NCBI GenBank assembly: GCA_001464065.1
Contig: LNDN01000019.1
Coordinates: 1-40,145, forward strand
Length of the DNA stretch: 40,145 nt
Origin: Acidobacteria bacterium Ga0077522
Lineage (GTDB): Bacteria > Acidobacteriota > Vicinamibacteria > Vicinamibacterales > Vicinamibacteraceae
Direction: 5' to 3'
Shown here: piece after piece, positions 16,876 to 25,194 of the stretch
Position numbering within the stretch: the stretch's first letter is position 1
Layout: each line of letters begins with the position of its first letter
The notes under the pieces: generated by a model
What the model was told of the DNA's origin: nothing
The model's input: the letters and a program-made list of their open reading frames with translations, nothing else
Database searches by the model: none
Program-made: the position numbers and the translations under genes

Positions 16876-18454
16876 CGCGTGTCTTTCCTTCGATCAACTG
16901 CCCGGCGAGCGCCCGCACGTCGACCTTGCCGGTGGGCGTGCGCGGCAGGGCGTTCACGGCGGCGATGTCCGACGGCAGCGCGTACGGCGGGAGACTCCGC
17001 CGCAGGTCGGCCAGCATGTCCCGGACCGCCGGTGGCGCATCGCCTCCCACCACGACCGCGGCCCGGAGCGCCGAGCTGCCCTCGCCATCGGGGACGGTGA
17101 ACACCGCGGCCTCCTCCACCGCGGCCAGTGAGAGCAGGGCGGCCTCGACCTCTTCGAGCTCGACGCGGTGGCCGCGCACCTTGACCTGGCGGTCGGCGCG
17201 GGCGACGAACGCCAGGTTGCCGTCGGCCAGCACGCGGGCCCGGTCGCCCGTCCTGAAGTACACCTCGTCGAGGCCGCCGCCGGCAGGCCGCCGGACGAGC
17301 ACCTCGCGGTTGCGCTCGGGGTCGCCCCAATAGCCCGCCATCACCGTCGAGCCACGCACGAACAGCTCACCCACCTCGCCATCCGGCACCGGGTGCAGCG
17401 CCGCATCCGCGACGAGCGTGCGCGTGGTGGCGCACGCCTTGCCGATGGGCAGCGGGCCCACCGGGTCGCCGGTCTCCGGGAGGTGGAAGTACGTGCAGAC
17501 GTTGACCTCGGTCGATCCGTACACGTGACTGAGACGGGCGCCGGGCAGTTGCTGCCGGATCCGACGCAGGTGCTTGCCGGGGAAGGTCTCGCCCGCGAAG
17601 AGCACCCAGCGCAGCGCGCGCAGGTTCCGCGCCTCGAGGTCGCCACGCAGCGACAGCTGGACCAGCGCCGCCGGCACGGAGTACCACACCGAGACCTGCT
17701 CGCGCTCAAGGACGGCAGACAGGCTGCCCGGCATCATCAGCACCGCCGGCGTCAGGATGACCGTCGTGGCGCCGGCGCGGGCCGCGGCGTAGTAGTCGAA
17801 GGTCGCAAAGCAGGTGTGATGCGACGAGTGGTTGGTGAGCCGGTCGTCGCTGCGCAGGGCGTACGTCGACGCGGCCCAGTCGACGAAGCTCATCGCGCCG
17901 TAGTGCGTGTGCAGGATCAGCTTCGGCAGGCCGGTGGAGCCCGACGTGTGGAGGATGTAGGCCGGATCGAGGTCGAGCACCTGGACGTCAGGCGGCCGGT
18001 CGCTCGCCTGCTCCAGGACCGTCTCCCACGTGACGCACGGCACCGGCGTCGCCTCGTCGCCAGCGAGCCCGATCACCTGGGCCACATCGGGGCAGTCGGC
18101 AAGCGCCCGGGAGACCGCGGCACGACGGTCCGGCTCCGAGATGAGGTGGGTCGCCCCGGTCGCGCGCATGATGCGGACGGCCTGATCCACGGGCGACTTC
18201 GGATCGATCGGCACCAGAGTGGCGCCCGCCGCGAGGGCGCCGTAGAAGCTGACCGGAACGTCGAGTCCCTTGCCGAGCCACACGGCCACGCGGTCGCCTC
18301 GCGAGAGGCCGGTCTCCAGCAGGACTCGCGCGAGTCCATTGGCGCGCCGCGCCAGCTGCTCGTACGTGAGGGTGTCGCCGTCGCACCGGATCGCCGGAGC
18401 GCCGGGGTCACGCGACGCCGCCTCGTCGACCAGCCGGTTCAGTAGCACGGGCAT
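16865..18454 (-). CDS. Stand-alone amino-acid adenylation enzyme, possibly prolyl-carrier-protein ligase
   Basis: A 529-residue ANL-superfamily ligase with the full adenylation motif set: LTYEQLARRANGLARVL, A3 LHTSGSTGLPKLI, A5 HVYGSTEVNVC, A7 YFRTGDRARV, A8 VRGHRVELEEVE and A10 TPTGKVD. It has no carrier or condensation domain and overlaps the carrier-protein gene by 11 bp, so it loads that protein. My manual pocket reading is D-Y-A-Y-L-A-V-V-C-K, which resembles what I recall of prolyl loaders of pyrrole pathways (PltF/RedM/PigI type) at the later positions. Together with the dehydrogenase in the operon this suggests proline, at moderate confidence. The ATG at 18454 has GGAGG nine bases upstream. 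Other amino acids are possible. Confidence 0.85.
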   Translation of the reverse strand: MPVLLNRLVDEAASRDPGAPAIRCDGDTLTYEQLARRANGLARVLLETGLSRGDRVAVWLGKGLDVPVSFYGALAAGATLVPIDPKSPVDQAVRIMRATGATHLISEPDRRAAVSRALADCPDVAQVIGLAGDEATPVPCVTWETVLEQASDRPPDVQVLDLDPAYILHTSGSTGLPKLILHTHYGAMSFVDWAASTYALRSDDRLTNHSSHHTCFATFDYYAAARAGATTVILTPAVLMMPGSLSAVLEREQVSVWYSVPAALVQLSLRGDLEARNLRALRWVLFAGETFPGKHLRRIRQQLPGARLSHVYGSTEVNVCTYFHLPETGDPVGPLPIGKACATTRTLVADAALHPVPDGEVGELFVRGSTVMAGYWGDPERNREVLVRRPAGGGLDEVYFRTGDRARVLADGNLAFVARADRQVKVRGHRVELEEVEAALLSLAAVEEAAVFTVPDGEGSSALRAAVVVGGDAPPAVRDMLADLRRSLPPYALPSDIAAVNALPRTPTGKVDVRALAGQLIEGKTRDGD

Positions 18455-18485
18455 GCGGACTTGCCTCCGTTCTCGGGTCCCCCAG

Positions 18486-19679
18486 TCACGACAGTGAGCT
18501 GCGCACGGCCGACACGACGGTCCCGGGCCTCGGCAGCTTGATGTCGAAGGATCGCTCCACCACCCACACCATCGAGATCAGGATCATCGCGGCCGCGGTC
18601 AGCGGCAACGCGACGCGCCGGTAGATCGCCAGCCGGCGCGCCAGGAACAACAGCGGGAACACCACGAGGACGATGGCCAGTTGGCCGAGCTCGACCCCGA
18701 GGTTGAATCCGAACAGCGTCAGGCCGATGTGCTCGCGCAGCACCCCGATCTCCTCCATGGCCGCAGCGAAGCCGAAGCCGTGGAACAGGCCGAAGCCGAA
18801 CACGACCAGCCAGATTCTCCCGCGGAACAGCGGAAACAGGATGTCGGCAGCCGCCACCGCGATCGAGCCGGCGATGATGACCTCGACCATGCGCACAGGC
18901 AGGTGCAGGATGCCGAGCGAGGCCAGCGAGAGCGTCACGCTGTGCGCCACGGTGAAGGCCGTCACGATCTTCACGACGTTGACCAGCGCCGGCGTGAAGT
19001 CTTCAATCGCACCCCATCGGCCGTCCCGGCGCACCAGCACCGCCGGCAGCAGGAGGGCCACGAGGAACATCACGTGGTCCAGCCCCATCCAGATGTGATC
19101 GACCCCGAGCCGGACGACGGCGACGAAGCCGCGCCAGCGGCCGCCGGTGGTGATCTCGAACGTCTGGTGACGGGCGTCGGGACTGAACACCAGCGAGATC
19201 TGGCCTTCGTTGGCGATGGTGCCGGTGGCCCAGTTGTGCTCGACCAGCAGGAAACCACGGTGACCGGGTTCCTCGTCCAGCAGCACCGAATAGTCGAACG
19301 TCAGCCGATCGGGCACGCCGTCGAGCCCACCGAGGTCGAACGACAGCTGGGCGTAGCCGCCGCGCACGTCGAGCACGCCGTGCGTGGTGAAGCGAATCTC
19401 CAGAGGCCCCCGGGCGTCGGCAATCGTGACGTGCGAGCGGTAGTAGTCGCGCAGGACGCCGATCCGCTCGTCGAGATTCGCCGGCGTGATCTCCTGATCC
19501 GTGCCCGTCAGCCGGCGCGCGGCGTTGAAGTCGGCCAGCGAGACTTCGAAGCGTCCGGTGACGCGGTCCTGGTAGACCTGCAGGTACAGGTAGCTCTGGC
19601 CCACGTTGTGGGCGCGCACCTCGCTCGCCGACAGCACGAGCACCACGAAGAGCAGCGCCAGTCGCAACGACGCGATCAT
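18486..19679 (-). CDS. HupE/UreJ_2-family membrane protein
   Basis: A 397-residue protein with a cleavable signal peptide (MIASLRLALLFVVLVLSASE, then VRA just before H-N). A ~170-residue extracytoplasmic beta-rich region follows, then about seven transmembrane helices. The membrane half carries the HupE/UreJ_2 signatures GVDHIWMGLDHVMFLVALL and GFGLFHGFGFAAAMEE with conserved His residues. The family is linked to metal (nickel/cobalt) uptake in some members, but most of this branch is uncharacterised. The open frame continues upstream of the ATG at 19679, but the signal peptide fixes the start. The ATG overlaps the dehydrogenase stop (ATGA), and 31 bp separate it from the adenylation gene. 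A HupE-like gene inside a peptide-synthetase operon is unusual; transport or resistance is possible but unproven. Confidence 0.82.
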   Translation of the reverse strand: MIASLRLALLFVVLVLSASEVRAHNVGQSYLYLQVYQDRVTGRFEVSLADFNAARRLTGTDQEITPANLDERIGVLRDYYRSHVTIADARGPLEIRFTTHGVLDVRGGYAQLSFDLGGLDGVPDRLTFDYSVLLDEEPGHRGFLLVEHNWATGTIANEGQISLVFSPDARHQTFEITTGGRWRGFVAVVRLGVDHIWMGLDHVMFLVALLLPAVLVRRDGRWGAIEDFTPALVNVVKIVTAFTVAHSVTLSLASLGILHLPVRMVEVIIAGSIAVAAADILFPLFRGRIWLVVFGFGLFHGFGFAAAMEEIGVLREHIGLTLFGFNLGVELGQLAIVLVVFPLLFLARRLAIYRRVALPLTAAAMILISMVWVVERSFDIKLPRPGTVVSAVRSSLS

Positions 19680-20818
19680 CCCAACCCCCTGAGTCCAGCG
19701 ATCAGATTGCGCTGGATCTCGGATGTGCCCACATAGAGCGTGGCGGCGAGTGCGTCGCGCAACTCCCGCTCGAGTTCGTACTCCACGGTATAGCCGTAGG
19801 TCCCGAAGATCTGGACCGCGCTGCGGCACGTCTCCACGTAGGCCTCGCTCACGGCGAGCTTGGCCATCGCCGACTCCCGCGTCGCCGTGCCGTGGCGCGC
19901 CCGCTGCCAGGCGGCCCGGTAGAGCAGCAGCCGCGCCGCCTCCAGTTGCACGTCCATGTCCGCGAGGCGGTGCGCAATCGCCTGGTGCTTGCCGATTGGC
20001 ACCGATCCGACCTTGCGCTGCCTGGCGTGCGCGACACAGCGTTCGAGCAGCCGCTGCATCACGCCGATGGCCGGCGCCATCACCAGCAGACGCTCGGCCT
20101 CCATCACCTGGCTGAAGATCAGGGCCCCCGACCCGACGCCACCCACGACGGCAGAGGCCGGGACCCAGCAGTCTTCCAGAAAGACCTGGGACATCGGACT
20201 GGTGCGCAGTCCCATCTTCTCGATCGGTGCGCCGACGACCAGTCCGCTGGTGTGACGCGGCACCAGGAACGCGGTGACGCCACCGACACCGGGTCCCGTG
20301 CGCGCATAGATGATGAAGAGGTCGGCGACCGGGCCGTTGGTGACGAACGTCTTGGAGCCCTGCAGTCGCCAGCCGTCGTCGTGCGGCACCGCCGTCGTCG
20401 CCAGCGACAGCGCACTCGATCCGGAGTCCGGCTCCGTGATCGCCGTCGCGCCGATGACGCTGCCCTCAGCCAGGCCGGGCAGCCACTCGCGCTTCTGCGC
20501 CTCGCTGCCAAAGGCGCACAGCGGTCCTTCGCACGACGCCGCATGCGCGGCGACCGAGAACACCAGGCCGTTGTCGCGCGCGCCGTAGCCAAGGCCCTCG
20601 AAGACCGCGACGGCCGACAGGAGATCCTGCCCGCCCCCATTCCACTCGGCAGGCACGAGCAGGCCCTGCAGCCCGAACTCGGCGCAGGCCTGCCAGGCCT
20701 CACGGGAGAAGGTCCCCTCACGATCGCGACCAGCCACCCCCTCGACCAACCGCGCGCGGGCAAACTCCACGGCGCCGCGGCGGAGGCGCAGCTGGTCAGC
20801 GGTCCATTCGAACTCCAC
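19676..20818 (-). CDS. Acyl-CoA dehydrogenase-like flavoenzyme, candidate prolyl-carrier-protein dehydrogenase
   Basis: A 380-residue FAD-dependent dehydrogenase of the acyl-CoA dehydrogenase fold. Motifs: EGLGYGARDNGLVFS, GATAITEPDSGSSA (flavin/substrate loop), KMGLRTSPM, and the C-terminal TLYVGTSEIQRN. The medium-chain catalytic Glu of the Y-E-G-T motif is Val here; instead E242 in VMEAERLLV sits where isovaleryl-CoA and prolyl-carrier-protein dehydrogenases (PltE/RedW/PigA) keep their base. The L-G-Y-G-x-R-D segment also recalls that group. Start: GTG 20818, directly after AAGGGAGG, is preferred to the longer frame from 20848. It is the first gene of the operon leading to the adenylation enzyme, carrier protein and NRPS. 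It probably oxidises a carrier-bound amino acid; oxidation of prolyl to pyrrolyl is inferred. Confidence 0.85.
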   Translation of the reverse strand: MEFEWTADQLRLRRGAVEFARARLVEGVAGRDREGTFSREAWQACAEFGLQGLLVPAEWNGGGQDLLSAVAVFEGLGYGARDNGLVFSVAAHAASCEGPLCAFGSEAQKREWLPGLAEGSVIGATAITEPDSGSSALSLATTAVPHDDGWRLQGSKTFVTNGPVADLFIIYARTGPGVGGVTAFLVPRHTSGLVVGAPIEKMGLRTSPMSQVFLEDCWVPASAVVGGVGSGALIFSQVMEAERLLVMAPAIGVMQRLLERCVAHARQRKVGSVPIGKHQAIAHRLADMDVQLEAARLLLYRAAWQRARHGTATRESAMAKLAVSEAYVETCRSAVQIFGTYGYTVEYELERELRDALAATLYVGTSEIQRNLIAGLRGLG

Positions 20819-20887
20819 ACGCCTCCCTTGGCACGAGTGACGGCACACACCGGCGTCCCTGCCGGCCGTTCATGGTACGTCGACGGT

Positions 20888-20905
20888 CGGCGCCCACCGG
20901 CGCCG
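20888..20905 (-). terminator. GC hairpin between membrane-protein gene and biosynthetic operon
   Basis: CGGCGCC and GGCGCCG form a perfect 7-bp stem around a CACC loop. It lies in the ~107 bp gap after the stop of the large membrane protein gene and before the dehydrogenase start. No U-tract follows, so intrinsic termination is doubtful; it may only mark the operon boundary. Confidence 0.3.
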
Positions 20906-20925
20906 CGCGACGACGACTGGCACGA

Positions 20926-23535
20926 TCAGCGCCGAGGTATGACACGCAGCTGACGAATCTGGATCCCGAGGGCACGCGTGTCGCCGTCCGGGCGGACCAC
21001 CTCGCGGACCTCCAGCGACAACGTGTTGTCGCCTGGACGTACAGCATCGGCGGGGATCGGGATGCGGCCGGCGCCCTGCCAGCTGGTCTCGAGCACGCGG
21101 TCGTTCAGGCGCACGAGGATGGTCTGGGCGCCCGTGGCCGCGGCATCCATCGCCAGGGTCAGCGGCAGCGGGGCGTCGACCCGGAAGACGGCGGTGGCCA
21201 CGGGGCGAGCCGTCCACTGCGACACCTGCCCGTGCAGCGCATCGGCGGCATGCCAGCCGTCCACGGCCGTCACGGGAAGCTCGTGTGCACTGTCGTCGTC
21301 CATCGGGCCGTATTCGCCGTTCAGCAGGCGATCACCCGCCGCCGCCATCGCGCAGGGGGCAGACGTGTCAGGGCGTCGCCCGTCGGCCGCGCGGCGCACG
21401 ACCCACGCCTCGGGCGCGGTGCCGGCGCTGACGGCCACGCGGCCCGCCCCCCATGGGCCACGCGGCGTCACCACCACCCGCGCCACCCACCGCGCCCGGA
21501 CGCGCAGCGTCGGCGGCACGTCGTCCTGCGTCTCGAGGGCCTGCAGACGGCGGGCCTCAGCGGTGTCGTGCGTATCGAAGAGGTCCACCGACCACGACGG
21601 CGCCCGCGACGGCGCGAGGCCGGTGAGGCCGACGGCCGGCATCGCCGCCGAGGCGAGGTACAGCAGGACCGGGCGCGCCGGGGAGGCGCCAGCCGTCGGC
21701 ACGCTCAACCGGCGGGCAGAGGCGGGCATCGGCGTCCACGGCCGCGAGGCGGCGACGCAGGCGGCCGTTCCCGCGACCTCGACGAGGCGCCAGTCGGGCT
21801 TTCGCCGCACGGTCATCGGCAGACCGGGGGCCGGGGCGCCCACCGCCAGCACCCTGACCGTGTGTGCGCGGTCCTGGACGACCACCGCCGCCTGCTCGCC
21901 GACCGCCAGACGCTCGGACGCGCTGTCCACGAAGGCCTCGCCCGGGCCGACGTGCACCGTGACCGGGGCGAACAGCCGGCGTCCGCCGACGGTCTCCCCT
22001 TCGGGCAGGGACAGGTCGATGGCGTCGCGGCCCGTGCGCACGAGGCCACCGCGATCGGTCCGGGCGACGATCCCCACGGCCGGGCTGGACTGCACGAAGG
22101 GCCGAATCGGCGACAGACGGTCCAGCGCGGCCATGCCCGCTGGACCAGCCCACGCGAGCGCCGACGGGGCGAGCGCCAGCGCGACCAGTTGGTCCGGGCG
22201 CAGGTCGTCGAGGATCGCCGCCAGCGGCGCCCGCACCGGAAGCTCGGCGATGCGATAGCCCAGGTGTTCGAGGCGCGCTCCCGTGGACCCGAACGCAGCC
22301 ACCGATCGGCCCGACGCCACGCAGCGATCGAGCGTGCCCACACTGGCGGGAACGATGGTCGCGCCGGCCAGGCGCAGGCGGCGCGTCAGGGCCTCATCGT
22401 CGCTGGCGAGCACGCGGCCCTTCCAGGTGCCGTCGACGGCCTGCGTCACCGTCGGCAGGCCAGCCGTCCAGGGGTCGGGCACCACCGTGGCGTGGCGCAG
22501 CACCGGTGTCACGAGCGCCAGGACGACCCCGAAACCCGTGGCCACCGCACGGGCACGGCCCGAGGTGTGGTTGACGAGCGCGGCCACCCCCTGTCCGAAC
22601 CAGACGGCCCACCAGGGCAGCAGCAGGGCGGCCGCGTGGCTCGGGGGCAGCGCCCCGGTGGCCACCACGAGGCCGGCCACGACCATCGCCAGGGCGGTGG
22701 CGCGGCGCAGGGGGCGCGTAGCCTCCGACGACCTGACGAGGCCCAGCACCGCCACGCCCACACCGAACCAATGCACGTCGCCGACGCCCACCGCGATGGC
22801 CTGTCGCAAGGCCAGCCAGGGCGACGCCTCGGCGGAACTGCCGGGCCGCAGCACCTCGCCGAGCACCATCGCCCACTCCCCGGGGGCGAGACACGACAGG
22901 CCGCCCCACACCTGACGCAGCAGGACGGCCTGGACCACGAGACTCGAGACGATCCACACGGCCGCCAGCGACCAGCGACGGCGCGACGACAGGGGCACGG
23001 CGACGACGACGGGCACCGCCAGCCAGGAGGCCGTGGGCGCCAGCATCAGGCCCCCCAGTGCGACGGCGCCCGTCACGACCCGACGAGCCCCCGGCCACGC
23101 GGCGGCAGCGACGGTACAGGCGACCACCGCGACGGGCAGGGCGTCATGCCCCGGCGACACGGTGCTCCAGAGCGAGCGCGTCGCCACGAGGCCGAGGGCA
23201 ACTGCGACCGCCAGGGAGCGTTGCACCCCGGCAGCGATCAGCGTGACGAGCGTGCACGCCGCCACCGTCAGCACCACCAGCAGCGAACCAGGCGGCAGGT
23301 CGGGGGTGAGCGGCACCCGCGCGTTGAGGCGGTCGACCACCCACGCCGATGGCGCGAGCGCACGCACATGGGTGAACCACGGCGTCGCCGCCTCAGGCCA
23401 TGGCGCGGGCTGACGGGTATCGAGGGCCCACGATCCCGCAACGCCCAGCACCAGCAGGAGGAGAAGGGGCCACCACGGAGGGCGCACCGGCGTGATCGGC
23501 GGGCTGGGCGTCACGAGTGTGATCGTGAGTATCAT
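20926..23535 (-). CDS. Large polytopic membrane protein with C-terminal beta-sandwich region
   Basis: About 869 residues. The first ~370 residues hold about ten hydrophobic helices (for example WWPLLLLLVLGVAGSW and GSLLVVLTVAACTLVTLIAA). A long soluble region follows, ending in a beta-rich module (~residues 790-869: TILVRLNDRVLETSWQG, then IPADAVRPGDNTLSLEVRE), which resembles carbohydrate-binding or galactose-binding-like sandwiches. The helical part, with SPGHDALPVAVVA and a neighbouring GT-C-like gene, suggests a lipid-linked-sugar-dependent transferase, but no catalytic acidic pair is clear. ATG 23535 was chosen because the longer frame (to 23568) would run into the start of the divergent gene. 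Function not recognised. Confidence 0.7.
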   Translation of the reverse strand: MILTITLVTPSPPITPVRPPWWPLLLLLVLGVAGSWALDTRQPAPWPEAATPWFTHVRALAPSAWVVDRLNARVPLTPDLPPGSLLVVLTVAACTLVTLIAAGVQRSLAVAVALGLVATRSLWSTVSPGHDALPVAVVACTVAAAAWPGARRVVTGAVALGGLMLAPTASWLAVPVVVAVPLSSRRRWSLAAVWIVSSLVVQAVLLRQVWGGLSCLAPGEWAMVLGEVLRPGSSAEASPWLALRQAIAVGVGDVHWFGVGVAVLGLVRSSEATRPLRRATALAMVVAGLVVATGALPPSHAAALLLPWWAVWFGQGVAALVNHTSGRARAVATGFGVVLALVTPVLRHATVVPDPWTAGLPTVTQAVDGTWKGRVLASDDEALTRRLRLAGATIVPASVGTLDRCVASGRSVAAFGSTGARLEHLGYRIAELPVRAPLAAILDDLRPDQLVALALAPSALAWAGPAGMAALDRLSPIRPFVQSSPAVGIVARTDRGGLVRTGRDAIDLSLPEGETVGGRRLFAPVTVHVGPGEAFVDSASERLAVGEQAAVVVQDRAHTVRVLAVGAPAPGLPMTVRRKPDWRLVEVAGTAACVAASRPWTPMPASARRLSVPTAGASPARPVLLYLASAAMPAVGLTGLAPSRAPSWSVDLFDTHDTAEARRLQALETQDDVPPTLRVRARWVARVVVTPRGPWGAGRVAVSAGTAPEAWVVRRAADGRRPDTSAPCAMAAAGDRLLNGEYGPMDDDSAHELPVTAVDGWHAADALHGQVSQWTARPVATAVFRVDAPLPLTLAMDAAATGAQTILVRLNDRVLETSWQGAGRIPIPADAVRPGDNTLSLEVREVVRPDGDTRALGIQIRQLRVIPRR

Positions 23536-23554
23536 AGTCGCCGCCCCCGCACAC

Positions 23555-25078
23555 ATGACGACAGACACACCCCTCGACGGTCACCGCTCGGGTGTGGCGG
23601 CTGCGGTGAACGGCGCGCCGATCTGGCCCTGGCTGCTGCTGTCTGCCGCCCTGATCGCCTTCCGCTCCGTGCCGTACGCCATCTGGGGCATCATCGCCTT
23701 CGATTCCGATCAGGCCGTCGTCGGGCTGATGGCCAAGCACATCGCCGAGTTCCGCGCGATGCCGGTGTATCAGTACGGCGCGCCGTACCTCGTGATCGCG
23801 TCGGCCTACGTGACGGCGCCGTTCATGTGGCTGTTCGGGGCGACGGTCTTCGCCCTCAAGCTGCCGCTGGTGCTCATGAACATCGGCGTCGGCCTGGCGA
23901 CGATACTGGCGATGGTCCGGGCAGGACTGTCGCCAGCGGTCGCCGTGCTCCTGGCCGCCCCGGTCCTGGTGCCGTCTCCTGTCAGCGGCGCCGGACTCAT
24001 GGATGCCCTGGGCATGACCGTCGAACCGGCGCTGTTCATCCTGGCGCTGTGGTGGGTCCGATCCCGACCGTTGCTGTTCGGCGTCGTCGCGTGCCTCGGC
24101 TTCCACGTGCGCGAGTTCGTGGCCTACGGGGTCGCCGCGCTGGTGGCGATCGATCTGCTCACCGGCACGCTCCTGACGCCGGCGGGACGTCGACACTGGG
24201 GGACCGTCGCGCTCGCGGCTGTCGGGACGGCCGCGCTGATCGCCGGCCTGGCGCGCTTCGGGTCGGTACGTGGCCCGGACTCGTGGGCGGGCAGCGTGGA
24301 GGGGAACCTCCCGACACTGAGCGCCGCGTTCTGCTTCTCGCCGGCCCAGGCCGTGCGCAACGTCGCCGACCTCGCGACGTCCTTCCTCGGCGTGCTGCTG
24401 GGGCCCGCTCCCGCGCCGCTCAGCGATGCTGCCGTCCACACGCAAGTGACCCAGGGCGTGCGGGGCGCGTGGCTGGTCGTCGGCCTGCTGCTGGTGCTGG
24501 TGCTGGTGCGGACGGGTGGACGACATGGCGCGCGTCTGTGGCAACAGCGCGCCACGCCGGTCGTCGGTCTCGGCACCTTCCTGGTGCTGGTGGGTGCGCA
24601 GGCCGTGCTGGTCTACGCGGTGAGCCGATGCGGCCCGATCTCGACGCTCACCTTGCGCTACGGCCTGCTCGGCCTGTTCCTGCCGACGGGTCTGGCGGTG
24701 CTGTGCTGGAGCGTCGAAGACAGCCGTGCGTGGCGCGGAGTGCTGGCGACGACGTTCGCGCTGCTCCTGCTGCTGAACCTGTGGCCCCACGCGCGCCTCT
24801 GGCAGGAGCAGGCCCGGCACTCCACGCTCCCCAACCGCGTACAGCTGGCGCAGGCGCTCGAAGCGCGCGGCATCCGCTATGCGCGCAGCGACTACTGGAC
24901 GGCCTACTACGTCGACTTCATCAGTCAGGAGCGCCTCATCGTCGGTGCCACGTCGCAGCCGCGCATCCTGGCCTACGAGCGGGCGCTCGCCTGGCATGCG
25001 AGCGACGTCGTCCGCATCGAGACGACCCCCTGTGACGCGTCGCCGCCGATCGTGCCCGGCTACTACATCTGCCGCTGA
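23555..25078 (+). CDS. GT-C / glycosyltransferase 39-like membrane protein
   Basis: About 507 residues with 10-12 hydrophobic helices. After the first helix an acidic loop reads IIAFDSDQAVVGLMAKHI, the position where GT-C glycosyltransferases (protein mannosyltransferase/ArnT type) carry their catalytic Asp residues, followed by PVYQYGAPYLVIASAYV. A soluble C-terminal region of ~100 residues follows (ALEARGIRYARSDYWTAYYV). Such enzymes use polyprenyl-phosphate sugars and act on the periplasmic side. The ATG at 23555 was chosen; the upstream frame has no homology. It diverges from the 869-residue protein with 19 bp between starts. The acceptor is unknown. Confidence 0.75.
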   Translation: MTTDTPLDGHRSGVAAAVNGAPIWPWLLLSAALIAFRSVPYAIWGIIAFDSDQAVVGLMAKHIAEFRAMPVYQYGAPYLVIASAYVTAPFMWLFGATVFALKLPLVLMNIGVGLATILAMVRAGLSPAVAVLLAAPVLVPSPVSGAGLMDALGMTVEPALFILALWWVRSRPLLFGVVACLGFHVREFVAYGVAALVAIDLLTGTLLTPAGRRHWGTVALAAVGTAALIAGLARFGSVRGPDSWAGSVEGNLPTLSAAFCFSPAQAVRNVADLATSFLGVLLGPAPAPLSDAAVHTQVTQGVRGAWLVVGLLLVLVLVRTGGRHGARLWQQRATPVVGLGTFLVLVGAQAVLVYAVSRCGPISTLTLRYGLLGLFLPTGLAVLCWSVEDSRAWRGVLATTFALLLLLNLWPHARLWQEQARHSTLPNRVQLAQALEARGIRYARSDYWTAYYVDFISQERLIVGATSQPRILAYERALAWHASDVVRIETTPCDASPPIVPGYYICR

Positions 25079-25079
25079 T

Positions 25080-25130
25080 GACGCACGGATGACGCGACGC
25101 CGGGACCGTGCGTCGCTGGTGCCCAGCGAC
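25080..25130 (+). promoter_or_regulatory. Two overlapping hairpins before the TonB receptor gene
   Basis: Stem 1 pairs GACGCACGG (25080-25088) with CCGTGCGTC (25106-25114), nine perfect pairs over a 17-base loop. Stem 2 pairs GTCGCTGG (25112-25119) with CCAGCGAC (25123-25130), eight perfect pairs over a TGC loop. They share bases 25112-25114, so they cannot both form fully. They begin just after the stop of the upstream membrane-protein gene and lie 65 bp or more before the receptor start. Neither has a following U-run. A boundary terminator or attenuator is possible. Confidence 0.35.
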
Positions 25131-25194
25131 TGCGACAAACTACCGCACATGCCAGTGCCGCCGGGTGACGTAGGCTGCGTCGACGCCTCATCCC

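Noticed and set aside
20872-25035. 1387-codon plus-strand open frame
   Set aside because: It runs antisense to the 869-residue membrane protein and out of frame through the GT-C-like gene; low-complexity R/H/G/Q composition and no motif.
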